A stretch of DNA of 64,000 nucleotides from Bordetella pseudohinzii (lineage in GTDB: Bacteria; Pseudomonadota; Gammaproteobacteria; Burkholderiales; Burkholderiaceae_B), in assembly GCF_000657795.2 (NCBI RefSeq), contig NZ_JHEP02000017.1:1-64000 (forward strand), in the 5' to 3' direction. Below are positions 17,569 to 28,135 of the stretch, in pieces. The position numbers and the translations under genes were made by a program. A model generated the notes under the pieces. It did no database searches and had not been told where the DNA came from. It saw nothing but the letters and a program-made list of their open reading frames with translations. The stretch's first letter is position 1. The number at the start of each line of letters is the position of its first letter.

Positions 17569-18033
17569 TCAACCGATGCTTTTTGCGGCCTGGAGCACTT
17601 CCTTGGCATGGCCGGGCACCTTCACCCCGCGCCATTCCTGCACCAGGACGCCATAGGCATCGATGAGGAAGGTGCTGCGTTCGATGCCGCGCACCTGTTT
17701 GCCATACATATTCTTCTGCTTGATGACGCCGTACAGATTGCACACGGTTTCGTCGGCGTCGGAGATGAGAGGGAAGGGAAGCTCGTACTTGGTCTTGAAG
17801 TTTTCGTGCGACTTGATCGAGTCGCGCGAAATACCGATCACGACGGCGCTGGCGGCCAGGAAATCGGCGTGCAGATCGCGGAAGTCCTGGCTTTCGGTGG
17901 TGCAGCCCGGCGTGTTGTCCTTGGGATAGAAGTACAGAATCACCGCGCGGCCCTGGCATTGCTCCAGACTGATCGGGCCGATGGTGCTTTCCGCCGTGAA
18001 CTGAGGGGCGGGCTTGCCGATGATGGCGGTCAT
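17569..18033 (-). CDS. bcp: Thioredoxin-dependent peroxiredoxin Bcp/PrxQ
   Basis: This 154-residue peroxiredoxin reduces hydrogen peroxide and organic hydroperoxides with thioredoxin as donor. The peroxidatic cysteine lies in YFYPKDNTPGCTTESQDFRD at about residue 44. The resolving cysteine five residues later, seen in E. coli Bcp, is not obvious; the next is Cys97 (ETVCNLYG). The start overlaps the stop of the Mth938-like gene by 4 bp, so the two are translationally coupled. Confidence 0.93.
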   Translation of the reverse strand: MTAIIGKPAPQFTAESTIGPISLEQCQGRAVILYFYPKDNTPGCTTESQDFRDLHADFLAASAVVIGISRDSIKSHENFKTKYELPFPLISDADETVCNLYGVIKQKNMYGKQVRGIERSTFLIDAYGVLVQEWRGVKVPGHAKEVLQAAKSIG

Positions 18034-18491
18034 GCGGGGGGATCTCCGTCGGTGGGCAGAAGGGCGACGACCACGCGCCGGCCCTCGGCCATCAAAATGT
18101 TGTAGGTCCTTGCAGCGGCCTGGGTATCCATGACCTCGACGCCAACGCCGGCCATCAAAAGGGGACGCAATGCCTCCGGGGGCAGCAGGCGCTGCCGCAG
18201 CCCGGTGCCGACGATGAGCACTTCCGGCGTATCGGCCGAACGCTGCAGGGCGGGGGATTCTGGCTCATCCAGGAAGGCCAGCGGGTCGCGCTTGGCGGCC
18301 ACCAGGCCGGCGGCCTGCTGGAGATGGGCGGAAGAGATGTCGGCCGGTGCGCGAACGGGCCATTCGGTGACGTCGCCTTCGGGGCCGAAGGCGACCGCGT
18401 GGGAAAATCTAACCTGGTTGACCTCAATGTAGCCTTCGCCGTAGGCGGTGACGGTATTGAGGGCCGTCGCAGGATCGGTATGCAGCTTCAA
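18030..18491 (-). CDS. Mth938-like domain protein (DUF498, NDUFAF3-like)
   Basis: This 153-residue protein has the Mth938/NDUFAF3 pattern: TAYGEGYIEVNQVRFSHAV at the start, EVLIVGTGLRQRLLPPE in the middle, and VMDTQAAARTYNILMAEGRR near the end. The mitochondrial relative helps assemble respiratory complex I; the bacterial role is not established. The gene is upstream of and coupled to bcp. Its promoter must lie in the 223-bp space shared with the divergent alaC operon. Confidence 0.8.
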   Translation of the reverse strand: MKLHTDPATALNTVTAYGEGYIEVNQVRFSHAVAFGPEGDVTEWPVRAPADISSAHLQQAAGLVAAKRDPLAFLDEPESPALQRSADTPEVLIVGTGLRQRLLPPEALRPLLMAGVGVEVMDTQAAARTYNILMAEGRRVVVALLPTDGDPPA

Positions 18492-18587
18492 TAAACACTC
18501 CGGCTATACACGCCCGATGATAGCGCATCGGACTTTACCCATGTTGCAGGGTATCCACTGTGAGCGGGGGGACGGAACGGGGCCCAT

Positions 18588-18616
18588 TTGCCCCTGGGCC
18601 GTGCTTGCGATAGATT
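18588..18616 (+). promoter_or_regulatory. Candidate sigma70 promoter of alaC-hom-thrC
   Basis: TTGCCC (18588-18593) and TAGATT (18611-18616) are 17 bases apart, about 100 bp before alaC. The match is moderate. Confidence 0.4.
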
Positions 18617-18714
18617 ACAAGGTTTTGTTGCACCGCAAGCCTGCAGCGCCGCTATTCCTGGCGCATCGCACCATCCCTCCGACCCCGCCCTCGCCAAATT
18701 AGGATCCGTCCATC

Positions 18715-19902
18715 ATGAGGAAGTTTTCGCGCATCGAGCGTTTGCCGCCCTATGTTTTCAATATCACCGGTGAGCTCAAGATGGCAGCGCGTCGGCGGGG
18801 AGAGGACATCATCGACATGTCCATGGGCAACCCCGATGGCGCGACGCCGCAGCATATCGTGGACAAGCTGATCGAGGCCTCGGCGCGTCCGACCACGCAC
18901 GGCTATTCCGTCTCCAAGGGCATCCCGCGCCTGCGCAAGGCCATCTGCGACTGGTACCAGCGCCGCTACGCGGTCGAGTTCGACCCGGATTCCGAGGCCA
19001 TCGTCACCATCGGCTCGAAGGAAGGCCTGGCGCACCTGATGCTGGCCACGCTGGATCGCGGCGACACCGTGCTGGTGCCCAATCCCAGCTACCCCATCCA
19101 TATCTATGGCGCGGTCATCGCCGGCGCCAACATCCGCTCGGTGCGCATGACCCCGGGCGTGGACTTCTTCGAGGAACTGGAGCGCGCGGTGCGCGAATCC
19201 ATTCCCAAGCCCAAGATGATGATCCTGGGCTTTCCCAGCAACCCGACCGCGCAGTGCGTGGACCTGTCCTTCTTCGAGCGCGTGGTCGCCCTGGCCAAGG
19301 AGCATGACATCCTGGTGGTGCATGACCTGGCCTACGCGGACATCTGCTTCGACGGCTATGTGGCGCCGTCCATCATGCAGGTCCCTGGCGCCCGCGACGT
19401 GGCGGTCGAGTTCTTCACCATGAGCAAGAGCTACAACATGGCCGGCTGGCGTATCGGCTACATGGTGGGCAACCGCGAATTGGTCGGCGCGCTGGCGCGC
19501 ATCAAGAGTTATCACGATTACGGCACCTTCACGCCCATCCAGGTGGCTTCCATCGCCGCCCTGGACGGTCCGCAGGACTGTGTGTCGGAAATCGTCCAGC
19601 AGTACCAGAGCCGGCGCGATGTGCTGGCCCGCGGTCTGCATGAAGCAGGTTGGAATGTGGAGATTCCGAAGGCGTCCATGTACATATGGGCGCAGATCCC
19701 CGAACCCTACAGGGCGATGGGCTCTTTGGAATTCGCCAAGCGTGTCCTGTCGGATGCGAAGGTGGCCGTGTCCCCCGGGATCGGCTTCGGCGAGTACGGC
19801 GACGATTATGTCCGCTTCGCTCTTATCGAGAACGAGCAGCGCACCCGCCAGGCGGTGCGCGGCATCAAAGATATGTTCCGCAAGGACGGTTTGTTGAAAT
19901 GA
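18715..19902 (+). CDS. alaC: Alanine transaminase AlaC-type, PLP-dependent aminotransferase
   Basis: This 395-residue class I/II aminotransferase has the PLP lysine in [19 protein letters not shown] (about residue 240). Other family blocks include [22 protein letters not shown] and [11 protein letters not shown]. It fits AlaC (YfdZ), which interconverts alanine/2-oxoglutarate and pyruvate/glutamate. Its stop overlaps the hom start by 4 bp (ATGA). The operon with homoserine dehydrogenase and threonine synthase is common in betaproteobacteria and links alanine and aspartate-family amino acids. Confidence 0.9.
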   Translation: MRKFSRIERLPPYVFNITGELKMAARRRGEDIIDMSMGNPDGATPQHIVDKLIEASARPTTHGYSVSKGIPRLRKAICDWYQRRYAVEFDPDSEAIVTIGSKEGLAHLMLATLDRGDTVLVPNPSYPIHIYGAVIAGANIRSVRMTPGVDFFEELERAVRESIPKPKMMILGFPSNPTAQCVDLSFFERVVALAKEHDILVVHDLAYADICFDGYVAPSIMQVPGARDVAVEFFTMSKSYNMAGWRIGYMVGNRELVGALARIKSYHDYGTFTPIQVASIAALDGPQDCVSEIVQQYQSRRDVLARGLHEAGWNVEIPKASMYIWAQIPEPYRAMGSLEFAKRVLSDAKVAVSPGIGFGEYGDDYVRFALIENEQRTRQAVRGIKDMFRKDGLLK

Positions 19903-21203
19903 ATCCGATGAAGGTAGGCCTGCTGGGCCTGGGCGTCGTGGGTGGCGGCACGTGGAGCGTGCTCACCCGCAACGCCGAAGAAATTGCGCGCCGCGCCGGG
20001 CGGCGTATCGAAGTCAGCCGCATCGCCGTGCGCGATGTGGCCAAGGCGCGCGCGCGCGTGGGCGAAGGCATCGAGGTCTCGACCGATGTGCACGCCCTGG
20101 TGCGCGACCCCGAGATCGACATCGTGGTCGAGCTGATCGGGGGCGATACCCTGGCCCGGGAACTGGTGCTGGAAGCCATCGCGCAGGGCAAGCACGTGGT
20201 CACGGCCAACAAGGCCTTGCTGGCCAAGCATGGCAACGAGATCTTCGCCGCGGCCTCCGCGCGCGGCGTCATGGTGGCCTTCGAGGCGGCGGTTGCCGGC
20301 GGCATTCCCATCATCAAGGCGATCCGCGAGGGCCTGACGGCCAACCGCATCCAATGGGTGGCCGGCATCATCAACGGCACCACCAATTTCATCCTCTCGG
20401 AGATGCGTTCGCGCGGCCTGCCGTTTGGCGAGGTGCTGGCCGAGGCGCAGCGCCTGGGCTATGCCGAGGCGGACCCCACCTTCGACGTCGAAGGCGTGGA
20501 CGCGGCCCACAAGCTCACGCTGCTGGCCTCGCTGGCCTTCGGCATTCCGGTGCAGTTCGATCGCGCCTATATCGAGGGCATTTCGCAGCTGGCCCAGGAA
20601 GACATCGCCCATGCCGAGCGCCTGGGCTATCGCATCAAGCTGTTGGGCATCACCAAGCGCCGCGCCGAGGGCATCGAGCTGCGCGTGCATCCGGCCCTGG
20701 TGCCGGCCGAGCGCCTGCTGGCCAATGTCGAGGGCGCGATGAACGCCGTGCTGGTGCGCGGCGACGCCGTGGGCCCGACGCTGTATTACGGCCAGGGCGC
20801 CGGCGAAGAGCCGACCGCCTCGGCCGTGGTCGCCGACCTGGTCGACGTGACCCGCCTGCACACCGCGGATCCGGGCAACCGGGTGCCGCATCTGGCCTTC
20901 CAGCCCGATGCCATGGCCGACACGCCGATTCTGCCCATCGAGCAGATCAGCACCTCGTATTACCTGCGCCTGCGCGTGGACGACCAGCCCGGCGTGCTGG
21001 CCGATATCGCCCGTATCCTGGCCGATCGCAGCATCTCCATCGGCTCCATGATCCAGCAGCCTTCGCATATCGGCGGCGCCGATATCATCTTCCTGACGCA
21101 TGAGGCGCTGGAAGGCAATGTGAACCAGGCGATCGAGCACATCGAGTCGCTGTCTTTCGTGCGCTCCAAGGTGACCCGCCTGCGCGTGGAGAACCTCACA
21201 TGA
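19899..21203 (+). CDS. hom: Homoserine dehydrogenase
   Basis: This 434-residue enzyme reduces aspartate semialdehyde to homoserine. The N-terminal Rossmann motif is [16 protein letters not shown]. The catalytic domain has the conserved [16 protein letters not shown] and [18 protein letters not shown] blocks. A C-terminal ACT domain ([20 protein letters not shown], from about residue 352) is the usual site of threonine feedback inhibition. The start is the ATG overlapping alaC; a long frame upstream is non-coding. The stop overlaps thrC by 4 bp. Confidence 0.96.
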   Translation: MNPMKVGLLGLGVVGGGTWSVLTRNAEEIARRAGRRIEVSRIAVRDVAKARARVGEGIEVSTDVHALVRDPEIDIVVELIGGDTLARELVLEAIAQGKHVVTANKALLAKHGNEIFAAASARGVMVAFEAAVAGGIPIIKAIREGLTANRIQWVAGIINGTTNFILSEMRSRGLPFGEVLAEAQRLGYAEADPTFDVEGVDAAHKLTLLASLAFGIPVQFDRAYIEGISQLAQEDIAHAERLGYRIKLLGITKRRAEGIELRVHPALVPAERLLANVEGAMNAVLVRGDAVGPTLYYGQGAGEEPTASAVVADLVDVTRLHTADPGNRVPHLAFQPDAMADTPILPIEQISTSYYLRLRVDDQPGVLADIARILADRSISIGSMIQQPSHIGGADIIFLTHEALEGNVNQAIEHIESLSFVRSKVTRLRVENLT

Positions 21204-22609
21204 AGTACGTCTCGACTCGTGGCGGCATGGCCCCCCAGGATTTTTCCGACATCCTGCTGGAGGGCCTGGCGCCCGACGGCGGGCTGGCGGTGCCGCAGCA
21301 GCTGCCCAAGGTCGATGGCCAGACCCTGGAGGCCTGGCGCGGCCTGTCCTATGCCGACCTGGCCGTCGAAGTCCTGTCGCTGTTCGCCACCGACATCCCG
21401 CGTCAGGACCTGAGCCGGATGGCGCATGCCGCCTATAACGGCGAAGTCTTTTCCAGCGATGAGATCGTGCCCCTGCGGCCCCTGTCCGGCGGCCTGCAGC
21501 TGCTGGGCCTGTCCGAAGGTCCGACGCTGGCCTTCAAGGACATGGCCATGCAGTTCCTGGGCCAGGTCTTCGAGTATGTGCTCGCCAAGCGCGGCACGAC
21601 GCTGAACATCGTGGGCGCCACCTCGGGCGACACCGGCTCGGCGGCCGAGTACGCCCTGCGCGGCAAGCGCGGCGTGGGCGTGTTCATGCTGTCGCCGCAC
21701 GGCCGCATGAGCTCCTTCCAGCGCGCCCAGATGTATTCGCTGCAGGACGAGAACATCCATAACATCGCCGTCAAGGGCGTGTTCGACCAGGCGCAGGACA
21801 TCGTCAAGGCCCTGGCCGCGGACCTGGCGTTCAAGACACGCTATCGCATCGGCGCCGTGAACTCGATCAACTGGGCGCGTATCGCCGCCCAGGTGGTGTA
21901 TTACTTCCATGGCTGGCTGCGCGCCAGCCGTGCGCCGGGCCAGGAGGTGTCGTTTGCCGTGCCCTCGGGCAATTTCGGCAACATCCTGTCGGGCCATATC
22001 GCCCGCGGCATGGGCCTGCCGGTGCGCCGCCTGGTGCTGGCCACCAACGAGAACAACGTGCTGGAAGAATTTTTCCGCACCGGGATCTATCGTCCGCGCG
22101 CGCCCGAGCAGACCTATGCGACCTCCAGCCCGTCCATGGACATCTCGCGCGCGTCCAACTTCGAGCGCTTCGTCTACGACCTGGTGGGCGGCGACGCCGA
22201 GCGCGTGCGGGCATTGTGGCGCGAACTGGCCGACAAGGGCAGCTTCGACCTGTCGGCCCAGCGCGCCGATTTTGCCGCGCGCTATGGTTTTGTCTCGGGC
22301 GTGAGCACGCATGAAGACCGCCTGGCCACCATACGCACGGTGTTCGACGAAACCGGGGTGCTGATCGATCCGCATACCGCCGACGGCGTGAAAGTGGCCC
22401 GCGACTTCATCGAACCGGGGATTCCCATGCTGGTGCTGGAGACGGCCCTGCCGGCCAAGTTCTCCGACACCATCGAGGAGGCCCTGGGCCGCCCGGTTCC
22501 GCCGCCGGCCGAACTGGCGGACCTGGAGTCCCTGCCGCAGCGCGTGACCGTGCTGGATTGCGACGCCGGTCAGGTGCGCGCCTTTATCGAGGCGCACGCC
22601 AAGGTCTGA
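21200..22609 (+). CDS. thrC: Threonine synthase
   Basis: This 469-residue PLP enzyme converts O-phosphohomoserine to threonine. The PLP lysine lies in PTLAFKDMAMQFLG (about residue 113) and the phosphate/PLP loop is GATSGDTGSAAEYALRGK. The long form (over 450 residues) with the MKYVSTRGG start is the class found in E. coli and most proteobacteria. It is the last gene of the alaC-hom-thrC unit, in which all three genes are joined by ATGA overlaps. Confidence 0.96.
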   Translation: MKYVSTRGGMAPQDFSDILLEGLAPDGGLAVPQQLPKVDGQTLEAWRGLSYADLAVEVLSLFATDIPRQDLSRMAHAAYNGEVFSSDEIVPLRPLSGGLQLLGLSEGPTLAFKDMAMQFLGQVFEYVLAKRGTTLNIVGATSGDTGSAAEYALRGKRGVGVFMLSPHGRMSSFQRAQMYSLQDENIHNIAVKGVFDQAQDIVKALAADLAFKTRYRIGAVNSINWARIAAQVVYYFHGWLRASRAPGQEVSFAVPSGNFGNILSGHIARGMGLPVRRLVLATNENNVLEEFFRTGIYRPRAPEQTYATSSPSMDISRASNFERFVYDLVGGDAERVRALWRELADKGSFDLSAQRADFAARYGFVSGVSTHEDRLATIRTVFDETGVLIDPHTADGVKVARDFIEPGIPMLVLETALPAKFSDTIEEALGRPVPPPAELADLESLPQRVTVLDCDAGQVRAFIEAHAKV

Positions 22610-22630
22610 TCCGCGCAACACAGGCAAGCG

Positions 22631-22666
22631 AAAATCCCCCGCGGCCCGAGGCCGCGGGGGATTTTT
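22631..22666 (+). terminator. Terminator of alaC-hom-thrC
   Basis: AAAATCCCCCGCGGC and GCCGCGGGGGATTTTT arms around a CCGAG loop, 22 bases after the thrC stop. Confidence 0.9.
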
Positions 22667-22809
22667 CATTAGCTCTGTTACATTTTCGGCGGCTCATGGT
22701 TGCGGCAATTACAGTCCCACGCATTTTGCCGACATCCCGTCACTGCATCGGCCGGGCAGGGGACCTACAGTGGAACTACCGCTTTGTGATTGACTAACGG
22801 AGGATAACC

Positions 22810-23031
22810 ATGAGCCTTAAACACCTGACTCTCGCGCTGGCCGTCACCGGATTCGGCGTATTGGCGGGATGCTCGTCGCCGTCGGTCGTACACAAGTCCG
22901 ATGGCAGCCAGGTCATTACCCCTGATGAGCCTGAATACAACAAGAAATCGGGCATGTATGAGTATGACCAGGACGGGCGCAAGGTGCAGATCAACAAGGA
23001 CGACATAAAGTCGATCGAGCAGATCAATTAA
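22810..23031 (+). CDS. Small YgdI/YgdR-like lipoprotein
   Basis: This 73-residue precursor has a lipoprotein signal (LALAVTGFGVLAGCSS, lipobox LAGC with Cys21). The YgdI/YgdR domain follows (VVHKSDGSQVITPDEPEYNK, then MYEYDQDGRKVQINKDDIKS), a small SH3-like fold of unknown role. It is expected to sit on the periplasmic face of a membrane. An ACGGAGGATAACC site precedes the ATG. It is monocistronic, between two terminators. Confidence 0.85.
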   Translation: MSLKHLTLALAVTGFGVLAGCSSPSVVHKSDGSQVITPDEPEYNKKSGMYEYDQDGRKVQINKDDIKSIEQIN

Positions 23032-23041
23032 CGTCCAGGAC

Positions 23042-23076
23042 AAAACGAAAAGCCCCGCAAGGGGCTTTTCGTTTTT
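23042..23076. terminator. Bidirectional terminator between the lipoprotein and fbp
   Basis: AAAACGAAAAGCCCC-GCAA-GGGGCTTTTCGTTTTT can stop transcripts from both convergent genes. Confidence 0.9.
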
Positions 23077-23082
23077 GGGCCA

Positions 23083-24102
23083 TTATTTGGCCTGGGCCTC
23101 GGCGTGATATTTACCCAGGCGCTCGACTTCGTTCTTCGAGCCCAGGATGACGCTCACGCGCTGGTGCAGCTGCTCGGGCTGGATGTCGAGGATGCGCTGC
23201 TCGCCGTTGATGGCGGCGCCGCCGGCCTGTTCGACGATGAAGCTCATGGGATTGGCTTCGTACATCAGGCGCAGCTTGCCCGCCTTGCCCGGTTCGCGGG
23301 CATCCCAGGGGTACATGAAAATCCCGCCACGGGTCAGGATGCGATGCACATCGGCCACCATGGAGGCGATCCAGCGCATATTGAAGTCCTTGCCCAGGGG
23401 GCCGGTCTTGCCAGCCAGGCATTCGTCGATATAGCGCTTGACCGGGGCGGCCCAGTGACGCATGTTCGACATATTGATGGCGAATTCCTTGGTGTCGGCG
23501 GGGATGCTCATGGTTTCGTGGGTCAGCACCCACGAACCCATTTCGCGGTCCAGCGTAAAGCCGACCACGCCATTGCCTATGGTCAGCACCAGCATGGTCT
23601 GCGGCCCGTAGACCGCATAGCCGGCGGCCACCTGGTCGCGGCCCGGCTGCAGGAAATCGGCCTCGGTGACCTCTGCGCCCGAGACATGATGCGGAGCGCG
23701 CAAGACCGAGAAAATCGTGCCGATCGAGACGTTGACGTCAATATTGGACGAGCCGTCCAGCGGATCGAACAGCAGCAGGTATTCGCCCTTGGGATAGCGG
23801 TTCGGGATGCGATGGATGGTTTCCATTTCTTCCGAGGCCATGGCGGCCAGATGGCCGCCCCATTCATTGGCCTCGAGCAGGATTTCATTGGACAGCACGT
23901 CCAGTTTCTTCTGCACCTCGCCTTGCACGTTTTCGCTGTCCAGGCTGCCCAGCACGCCGCCCAGGGCGCCCTTGCTGACCGCATGGCTGATGGCCTTGCA
24001 GGCGCGCGCCACGACTTCGATCAGCAAGCGCACTTCGGGCGCGAGCGCCTGGGCCGAACGCTGCTGTTCGACCAGGTATTGGGTGAGGGTTTTACGTTTC
24101 AT
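23083..24102 (-). CDS. fbp: Fructose-1,6-bisphosphatase class I
   Basis: This 339-residue enzyme hydrolyses fructose 1,6-bisphosphate in gluconeogenesis. The metal/phosphate signature [20 protein letters not shown] is present at about residues 110-129. GGIFMYPWD and [15 protein letters not shown] mark the substrate-binding half. The start [17 protein letters not shown] is the usual one. It follows pepN on the same strand with an 8-bp gap, so the two are likely cotranscribed. Confidence 0.96.
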   Translation of the reverse strand: MKRKTLTQYLVEQQRSAQALAPEVRLLIEVVARACKAISHAVSKGALGGVLGSLDSENVQGEVQKKLDVLSNEILLEANEWGGHLAAMASEEMETIHRIPNRYPKGEYLLLFDPLDGSSNIDVNVSIGTIFSVLRAPHHVSGAEVTEADFLQPGRDQVAAGYAVYGPQTMLVLTIGNGVVGFTLDREMGSWVLTHETMSIPADTKEFAINMSNMRHWAAPVKRYIDECLAGKTGPLGKDFNMRWIASMVADVHRILTRGGIFMYPWDAREPGKAGKLRLMYEANPMSFIVEQAGGAAINGEQRILDIQPEQLHQRVSVILGSKNEVERLGKYHAEAQAK

Positions 24103-24110
24103 TGGAATTC

Positions 24111-26807
24111 CTATGCGGAGAACTCAAGGGATTTGGAGACGATTTCGGCGACGTTGCGCGACAGGCCGCTATGGGCGCGCACGCGCTCCAGCGCGGCGCG
24201 CATGCTGTCGCGCAGGGCGGGCGTGAAGCGCGACCAATTGTCCATGGCGCGCGCCAGCCGGGCGGCGATTTCGGGATTCAGGGCGTCGAGGGCCAGCACC
24301 TGCTCGGCCCAGAACTCATGGCCGGAGCCGTCGGCCACATGCATGCCGCGCGCGTTGTTCAGGCAGAACTGGAACACCAGGGCGCGGGCGCGGTTGGGGT
24401 TGCGCAGGGTGAAATCGGGGTGCTGCATCAGCGCGCGCACCTGGGCCAGGCCCGTGGAGCGGGCCGTGGCCTGCAGGGTGAACCATTTGTCGATCACCAG
24501 CGGGTCATCCTTCCAGCGCGCATGGAAGCGCTCCAGCGCGGCCTGGGCGACGGGCGGCTCGGCGTAATTGACCAGGCAGCCCAGCGCGGCCAGGCTGTCG
24601 GTCATATTGTCCGCCTGCTCGTATTGGCGCGCGGCGCGGGTCTGGGCATCGGCCACGCCGGCGGCCATCAGATGCGACAGCGCCTGGTTTTTCAGGGCCC
24701 GCTGTCCGGCCGGTCCGGGCGCCGGGCTGTAGGCGCCGCGGGTCTGGTTGGACTCGAAGGCGTCCAGCCACTCGGGAGCCAGCTGCCGGCCAAGCTCGGC
24801 GCGCAAAAAGTCGCGCGCCGCGGCCAGCGCGGGCGGATCGATGGCCTGCATGCGTTCGGCCAGGGTTTTTTCGGAGGGCAGCGCCAGCACGCGGGCGCGA
24901 TAGGCCGCGTCCAGCGAGGGATCGGTCAGCTGGGCGCGCCAGGCCTCGATGAAGGCGGTGTCCGCCACCAGGGGCTGGCCGGCCTGGTGGCGGCCGGCCA
25001 GGGCCAGCAATTGGCGGCTGGCCAGCTCCTGGCCGGCCTCCCAGCGGGCGAAGGGGTCGGTGTCGTGGGCCGAGAGCAAGGCCAGTTCGGCGTCGTTCCA
25101 GTCGTATTCGACGATCACCGGCGCCGAGAAGCCGCGCAGCAGCGAGGGCACGACCGGCACGTCTATGCCCTCGAACACCCAGCTTTCGACCGCCTCGCGC
25201 AGTTCCAGCAGGACGGTGTCGCGGGCGGCTGGCTCGCCGGCCAGTTTCAAGGGCAGGGCGCGGCCCTGGCGGTCCAGCAGGCCGATGGCAAAGGGAATAT
25301 GAAAGGGCTGCTTGGCGGCGGCGCCGGCCCGTTTTTCCACGCCCACGGGAGCGCAGCGCTGGCTGAGCGTGACCGTCAGGCGCGCCGCCTCTTGCTTGAG
25401 CGTGACCGCCACGCGCGGCGTGCCGGCCTGGCGGTACCAGTTGCGGAAGACGCTCAGGTCGCGCCCAGGGTGGAGCTGGCGATAGACCGAGTCCATGGCG
25501 TTGACGAAATCGTCGCAGGTCACGGCCTGGCCGTCATGGCGGCGGAAGTACTCGTCCATGCCGGCGCGGAAACCGTCTTCGCCCAGCAGCGTGTGCTGCA
25601 TGCGGATCACCTCGGCGCCTTTTTCATAGACCGTGGCGGTATAGAAGTTGCCGATTTCCTGGTAGCTGTCCGGCCGGATGGGGTGGGCCATGGGGCCCGC
25701 ATCCTCGGGGAACTGCGCCGCGCGCAGCGTGACCACGTCGTCGATGCGCTTGACGGCGCGCGCGCTGGCCGCGGCGGCCGCGTCCATGTCGCGGGCCATC
25801 ATGTCGGCGCTGAACTCCTGGTCGCGGAACACCGTCAGGCCTTCTTTCAGGCTCAGCTGGAACCAATCGCGGCAGGTGACGCGGTTGCCCGTCCAATTAT
25901 GGAAGTACTCGTGGCCGATGACCGACTCTATGCCTTCGTAATTGACGTCGGTCGCCGTCTGCGGGTCGGCCAGCACATAGGCCGCGTTGAAGATATTGAG
26001 CCCCTTGTTTTCCATGGCGCCCATATTGAAGTCGCGCACGGCAACCACCATGAAGCGGTCCAGGTCCAGCTCCAGGCCGAAACGGGTTTCGTCCCAGCGC
26101 AGCGCGCGTTCCAGCGATTCGAGCGCCCAGCCGGTGCGCGACTCCGAGCCCGGGTCGCTATAGACCTGCAGCAGCACTTCGCGGCCGCCGCGGGTGCGGA
26201 CGCGCTTTTCGCGGTGGGTCAGCTTGCCGGCCACCAGGGCGAACAGATAGCAGGGCTTGGGGAAGGGGTCTTCCCATTCCGCCTCCTGGCGGCCGTCGGG
26301 CAGTTGCCGCGTGGCCAGCAGATTGCCGTTGGACAGCAGGACGGGATAGCGTCCGTCGGCGCGCAGCGTGACCCGGTAGCGCGACATGACATCGGGCCGA
26401 TCGGCAAACCAGGTGATGCGCCGGAAACCCTCGGCCTCGCACTGCGTGAAGAAATTCCCGCCGGACACATAAAGGCCCATCAGGGTGGAGTTGGCCGAAG
26501 GCCGGCAGCGGCTGGCGATCTCCAGCGAACACAGGGGCGGCAGGCCGAGCACCTGGAGACGGCGCTCGTCGAGCTGATACCGCGGCCAATCCTTGCCGTC
26601 GACCCGCAGCGACACCAGTTCGAGTTCCTCGCCGTCGAGCTCCAGCGCCGCGTCGGCCGGGGCATCGGGCTTGCGCTCCAGGCGCAGCGTGGCGGTGACC
26701 AGGGTGCTTTCGGGATCGAGATCGAAACTCAGCGCGACCTCGGGAATCGCGTAAGGATAGGGCTGATAATCCTTGCGATATACGGTGACTGGCGTGTCGG
26801 TGCGCAT
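24111..26807 (-). CDS. pepN: Aminopeptidase N (M1 family)
   Basis: This 898-residue zinc metallopeptidase removes N-terminal residues from peptides in the cytoplasm. The substrate-anchoring GAMEN motif ([11 protein letters not shown]) and the zinc site [20 protein letters not shown], with the third ligand Glu in [14 protein letters not shown], are intact. Length and the short beta-rich N-terminal domain fit the E. coli PepN subfamily. A long open frame on the opposite strand is only a GC shadow. It is upstream of fbp with an 8-bp gap. Confidence 0.96.
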   Translation of the reverse strand: MRTDTPVTVYRKDYQPYPYAIPEVALSFDLDPESTLVTATLRLERKPDAPADAALELDGEELELVSLRVDGKDWPRYQLDERRLQVLGLPPLCSLEIASRCRPSANSTLMGLYVSGGNFFTQCEAEGFRRITWFADRPDVMSRYRVTLRADGRYPVLLSNGNLLATRQLPDGRQEAEWEDPFPKPCYLFALVAGKLTHREKRVRTRGGREVLLQVYSDPGSESRTGWALESLERALRWDETRFGLELDLDRFMVVAVRDFNMGAMENKGLNIFNAAYVLADPQTATDVNYEGIESVIGHEYFHNWTGNRVTCRDWFQLSLKEGLTVFRDQEFSADMMARDMDAAAAASARAVKRIDDVVTLRAAQFPEDAGPMAHPIRPDSYQEIGNFYTATVYEKGAEVIRMQHTLLGEDGFRAGMDEYFRRHDGQAVTCDDFVNAMDSVYRQLHPGRDLSVFRNWYRQAGTPRVAVTLKQEAARLTVTLSQRCAPVGVEKRAGAAAKQPFHIPFAIGLLDRQGRALPLKLAGEPAARDTVLLELREAVESWVFEGIDVPVVPSLLRGFSAPVIVEYDWNDAELALLSAHDTDPFARWEAGQELASRQLLALAGRHQAGQPLVADTAFIEAWRAQLTDPSLDAAYRARVLALPSEKTLAERMQAIDPPALAAARDFLRAELGRQLAPEWLDAFESNQTRGAYSPAPGPAGQRALKNQALSHLMAAGVADAQTRAARQYEQADNMTDSLAALGCLVNYAEPPVAQAALERFHARWKDDPLVIDKWFTLQATARSTGLAQVRALMQHPDFTLRNPNRARALVFQFCLNNARGMHVADGSGHEFWAEQVLALDALNPEIAARLARAMDNWSRFTPALRDSMRAALERVRAHSGLSRNVAEIVSKSLEFSA

Positions 26808-26946
26808 GGGATCCCTTCTAGGCGGTAAACAACCGCACTATTGTAGTGGTTGGCGGACAGGGGCAGGCCTTGCAGGACGATATGCAACCTTTCCTTGCGG
26901 GCGCCGGTCCAATTATCATTGCTGCGCACGTCCGAGGAGTTGCGAA

Positions 26947-27597
26947 ATGTTCAGTTCTATGGGCGCCGCCCGGTGGAGCCGCCTTGCGGCGGCCTCGCTC
27001 GCCGTGGCCGCGGCCGTTCTTATCAGCGGTTGCGCCGCCCCTACCGTGTCCGCCCGCGTCACATCGTTCCAGCAATGGCCCCAGGGCGTGGAAGGGCAGA
27101 CCTACCGCTTCCAGACGGCCAATGCCGGCCAGGAAAATAATCTCGAATACCAATCCTTCCAGGACATGGTGCGCGCCGGCATCGGCCCGACCGGCCTGGT
27201 CGAGGCGCGCGATGGGCAGGCCGCCCGCTTCATCGTGAGCTTTACCTATGGGGCGACGCAGACCCAGGTCATGGTGCGCCGCGCCTACGACCCGTATTTT
27301 TATGGGGGGTATGGCGGCTATTATGGTCCGCGCGGCTGGGGCGGCCCCTGGGGCCCGGGGCCCTTCTGGGGACCGGAGTGGGTGGATGTGCCGACCGTCG
27401 CATTCCGCAATGGCCTGAACCTGCAGATCCGGGATTCGGCGCGCGGCGATGCGGAGGTCTATCGTTCCAGCGCCTATATTGTCAGCCAGCGTGAGGACCT
27501 TTTGCGCGCCATGCCTTACCTGGTGCGTGCCATTTTCGACCACTTTCCGGGAAATAATGGCGCCGAACGCGAAGTCGAATATCCCTTGAATCGATAG
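26947..27597 (+). CDS. DUF4136-family lipoprotein
   Basis: This 216-residue precursor has a lipoprotein signal (LAVAAAVLISGCAA, lipobox LISGC). The mature part carries the DUF4136 pattern: VSARVTSFQQWP near the start, TYRFQTANAGQENNLEYQSF and a C-terminal VRAIFDHFPG. A Gly/Tyr/Pro-rich insert (about residues 118-142) interrupts it. I chose the ATG at 26947 because GAGGAG lies just upstream. Family members are envelope lipoproteins of unknown function. It is divergent from pepN. Confidence 0.82.
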   Translation: MFSSMGAARWSRLAAASLAVAAAVLISGCAAPTVSARVTSFQQWPQGVEGQTYRFQTANAGQENNLEYQSFQDMVRAGIGPTGLVEARDGQAARFIVSFTYGATQTQVMVRRAYDPYFYGGYGGYYGPRGWGGPWGPGPFWGPEWVDVPTVAFRNGLNLQIRDSARGDAEVYRSSAYIVSQREDLLRAMPYLVRAIFDHFPGNNGAEREVEYPLNR

Positions 27598-27604
27598 TGT
27601 CCCC

Positions 27605-27636
27605 AAAAAATAACGGCGCCCGAGGGCGCCGTTATT
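27605..27636 (-). terminator. Terminator of the H-NS-like gene
   Basis: The perfect stem AATAACGGCGCC-CGAG-GGCGCCGTTATT has an A run on its left, giving a T tail for the minus-strand gene. It may also slow transcription from the convergent lipoprotein gene. Confidence 0.82.
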
Positions 27637-27652
27637 CAATAAACCTTGATTA

Positions 27653-28015
27653 TCATTTTATGAGAAAGCTCTCGCGCTTTGCGCCCTTGCTTTCTTCCGC
27701 GACCAGCCAGCGCGGGGCTTTGCCACGGCCGCTCCAGGTTTCGCCCGATTCGGGGTGGCGATACTTCGGGGCCACGGCCCGCTTGGCGCCGTCGGCCGCG
27801 GCCTTGCGGCGCGGCGAGGCGGCGCGCGGCGACTTGGCGCTGCCCAGGGCGGCGACGATTTCCTCGGGAGTGATATTGTATTCGCGCATCGACTTCACGA
27901 TGGACGCGATGACCGGTTTGCGGCGCCGCGTCTGCAGCGCTTCGGCGCGCTTTTGCAGGCGGTTGATTTCTTTCTCGATCTTGGCTTGCTGTGCTGCGTA
28001 AGTCTCTCGGGGCAT
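27653..28015 (-). CDS. H-NS-family nucleoid protein (BpH3-like)
   Basis: This 120-residue protein has the H-NS plan. An N-terminal coiled-coil oligomerisation region (QQAKIEKEINRLQKRAEALQ) and a Lys/Ala-rich linker precede a C-terminal DNA-binding motif (HPESGETWSGRGKAPRW). It resembles BpH3 of Bordetella pertussis and related betaproteobacterial xenogeneic silencers, which bind AT-rich DNA. AGGAAG precedes the ATG. Its own upstream region (28020-28130) is notably AT-rich for this genome, which fits autoregulation, though that is inference. Confidence 0.9.
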   Translation of the reverse strand: MPRETYAAQQAKIEKEINRLQKRAEALQTRRRKPVIASIVKSMREYNITPEEIVAALGSAKSPRAASPRRKAAADGAKRAVAPKYRHPESGETWSGRGKAPRWLVAEESKGAKRESFLIK

Positions 28016-28135
28016 GTTTCTTCCTGGTTATGGACTTCGATTCGCCGGCTTGCTTGTATATATAGTTGTTGTATTTCAATAATACATAAATTGTCTTCGA
28101 CAGTCTTTAACTTTGTCGGCAGATAATTGTTTCAG

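Noticed and set aside
24102-26828. 908-codon open frame on the plus strand opposite pepN
   Set aside because: It is antisense to a complete PepN with all catalytic motifs, has no family match and no ribosome binding site. Long antisense frames are expected at this GC content.
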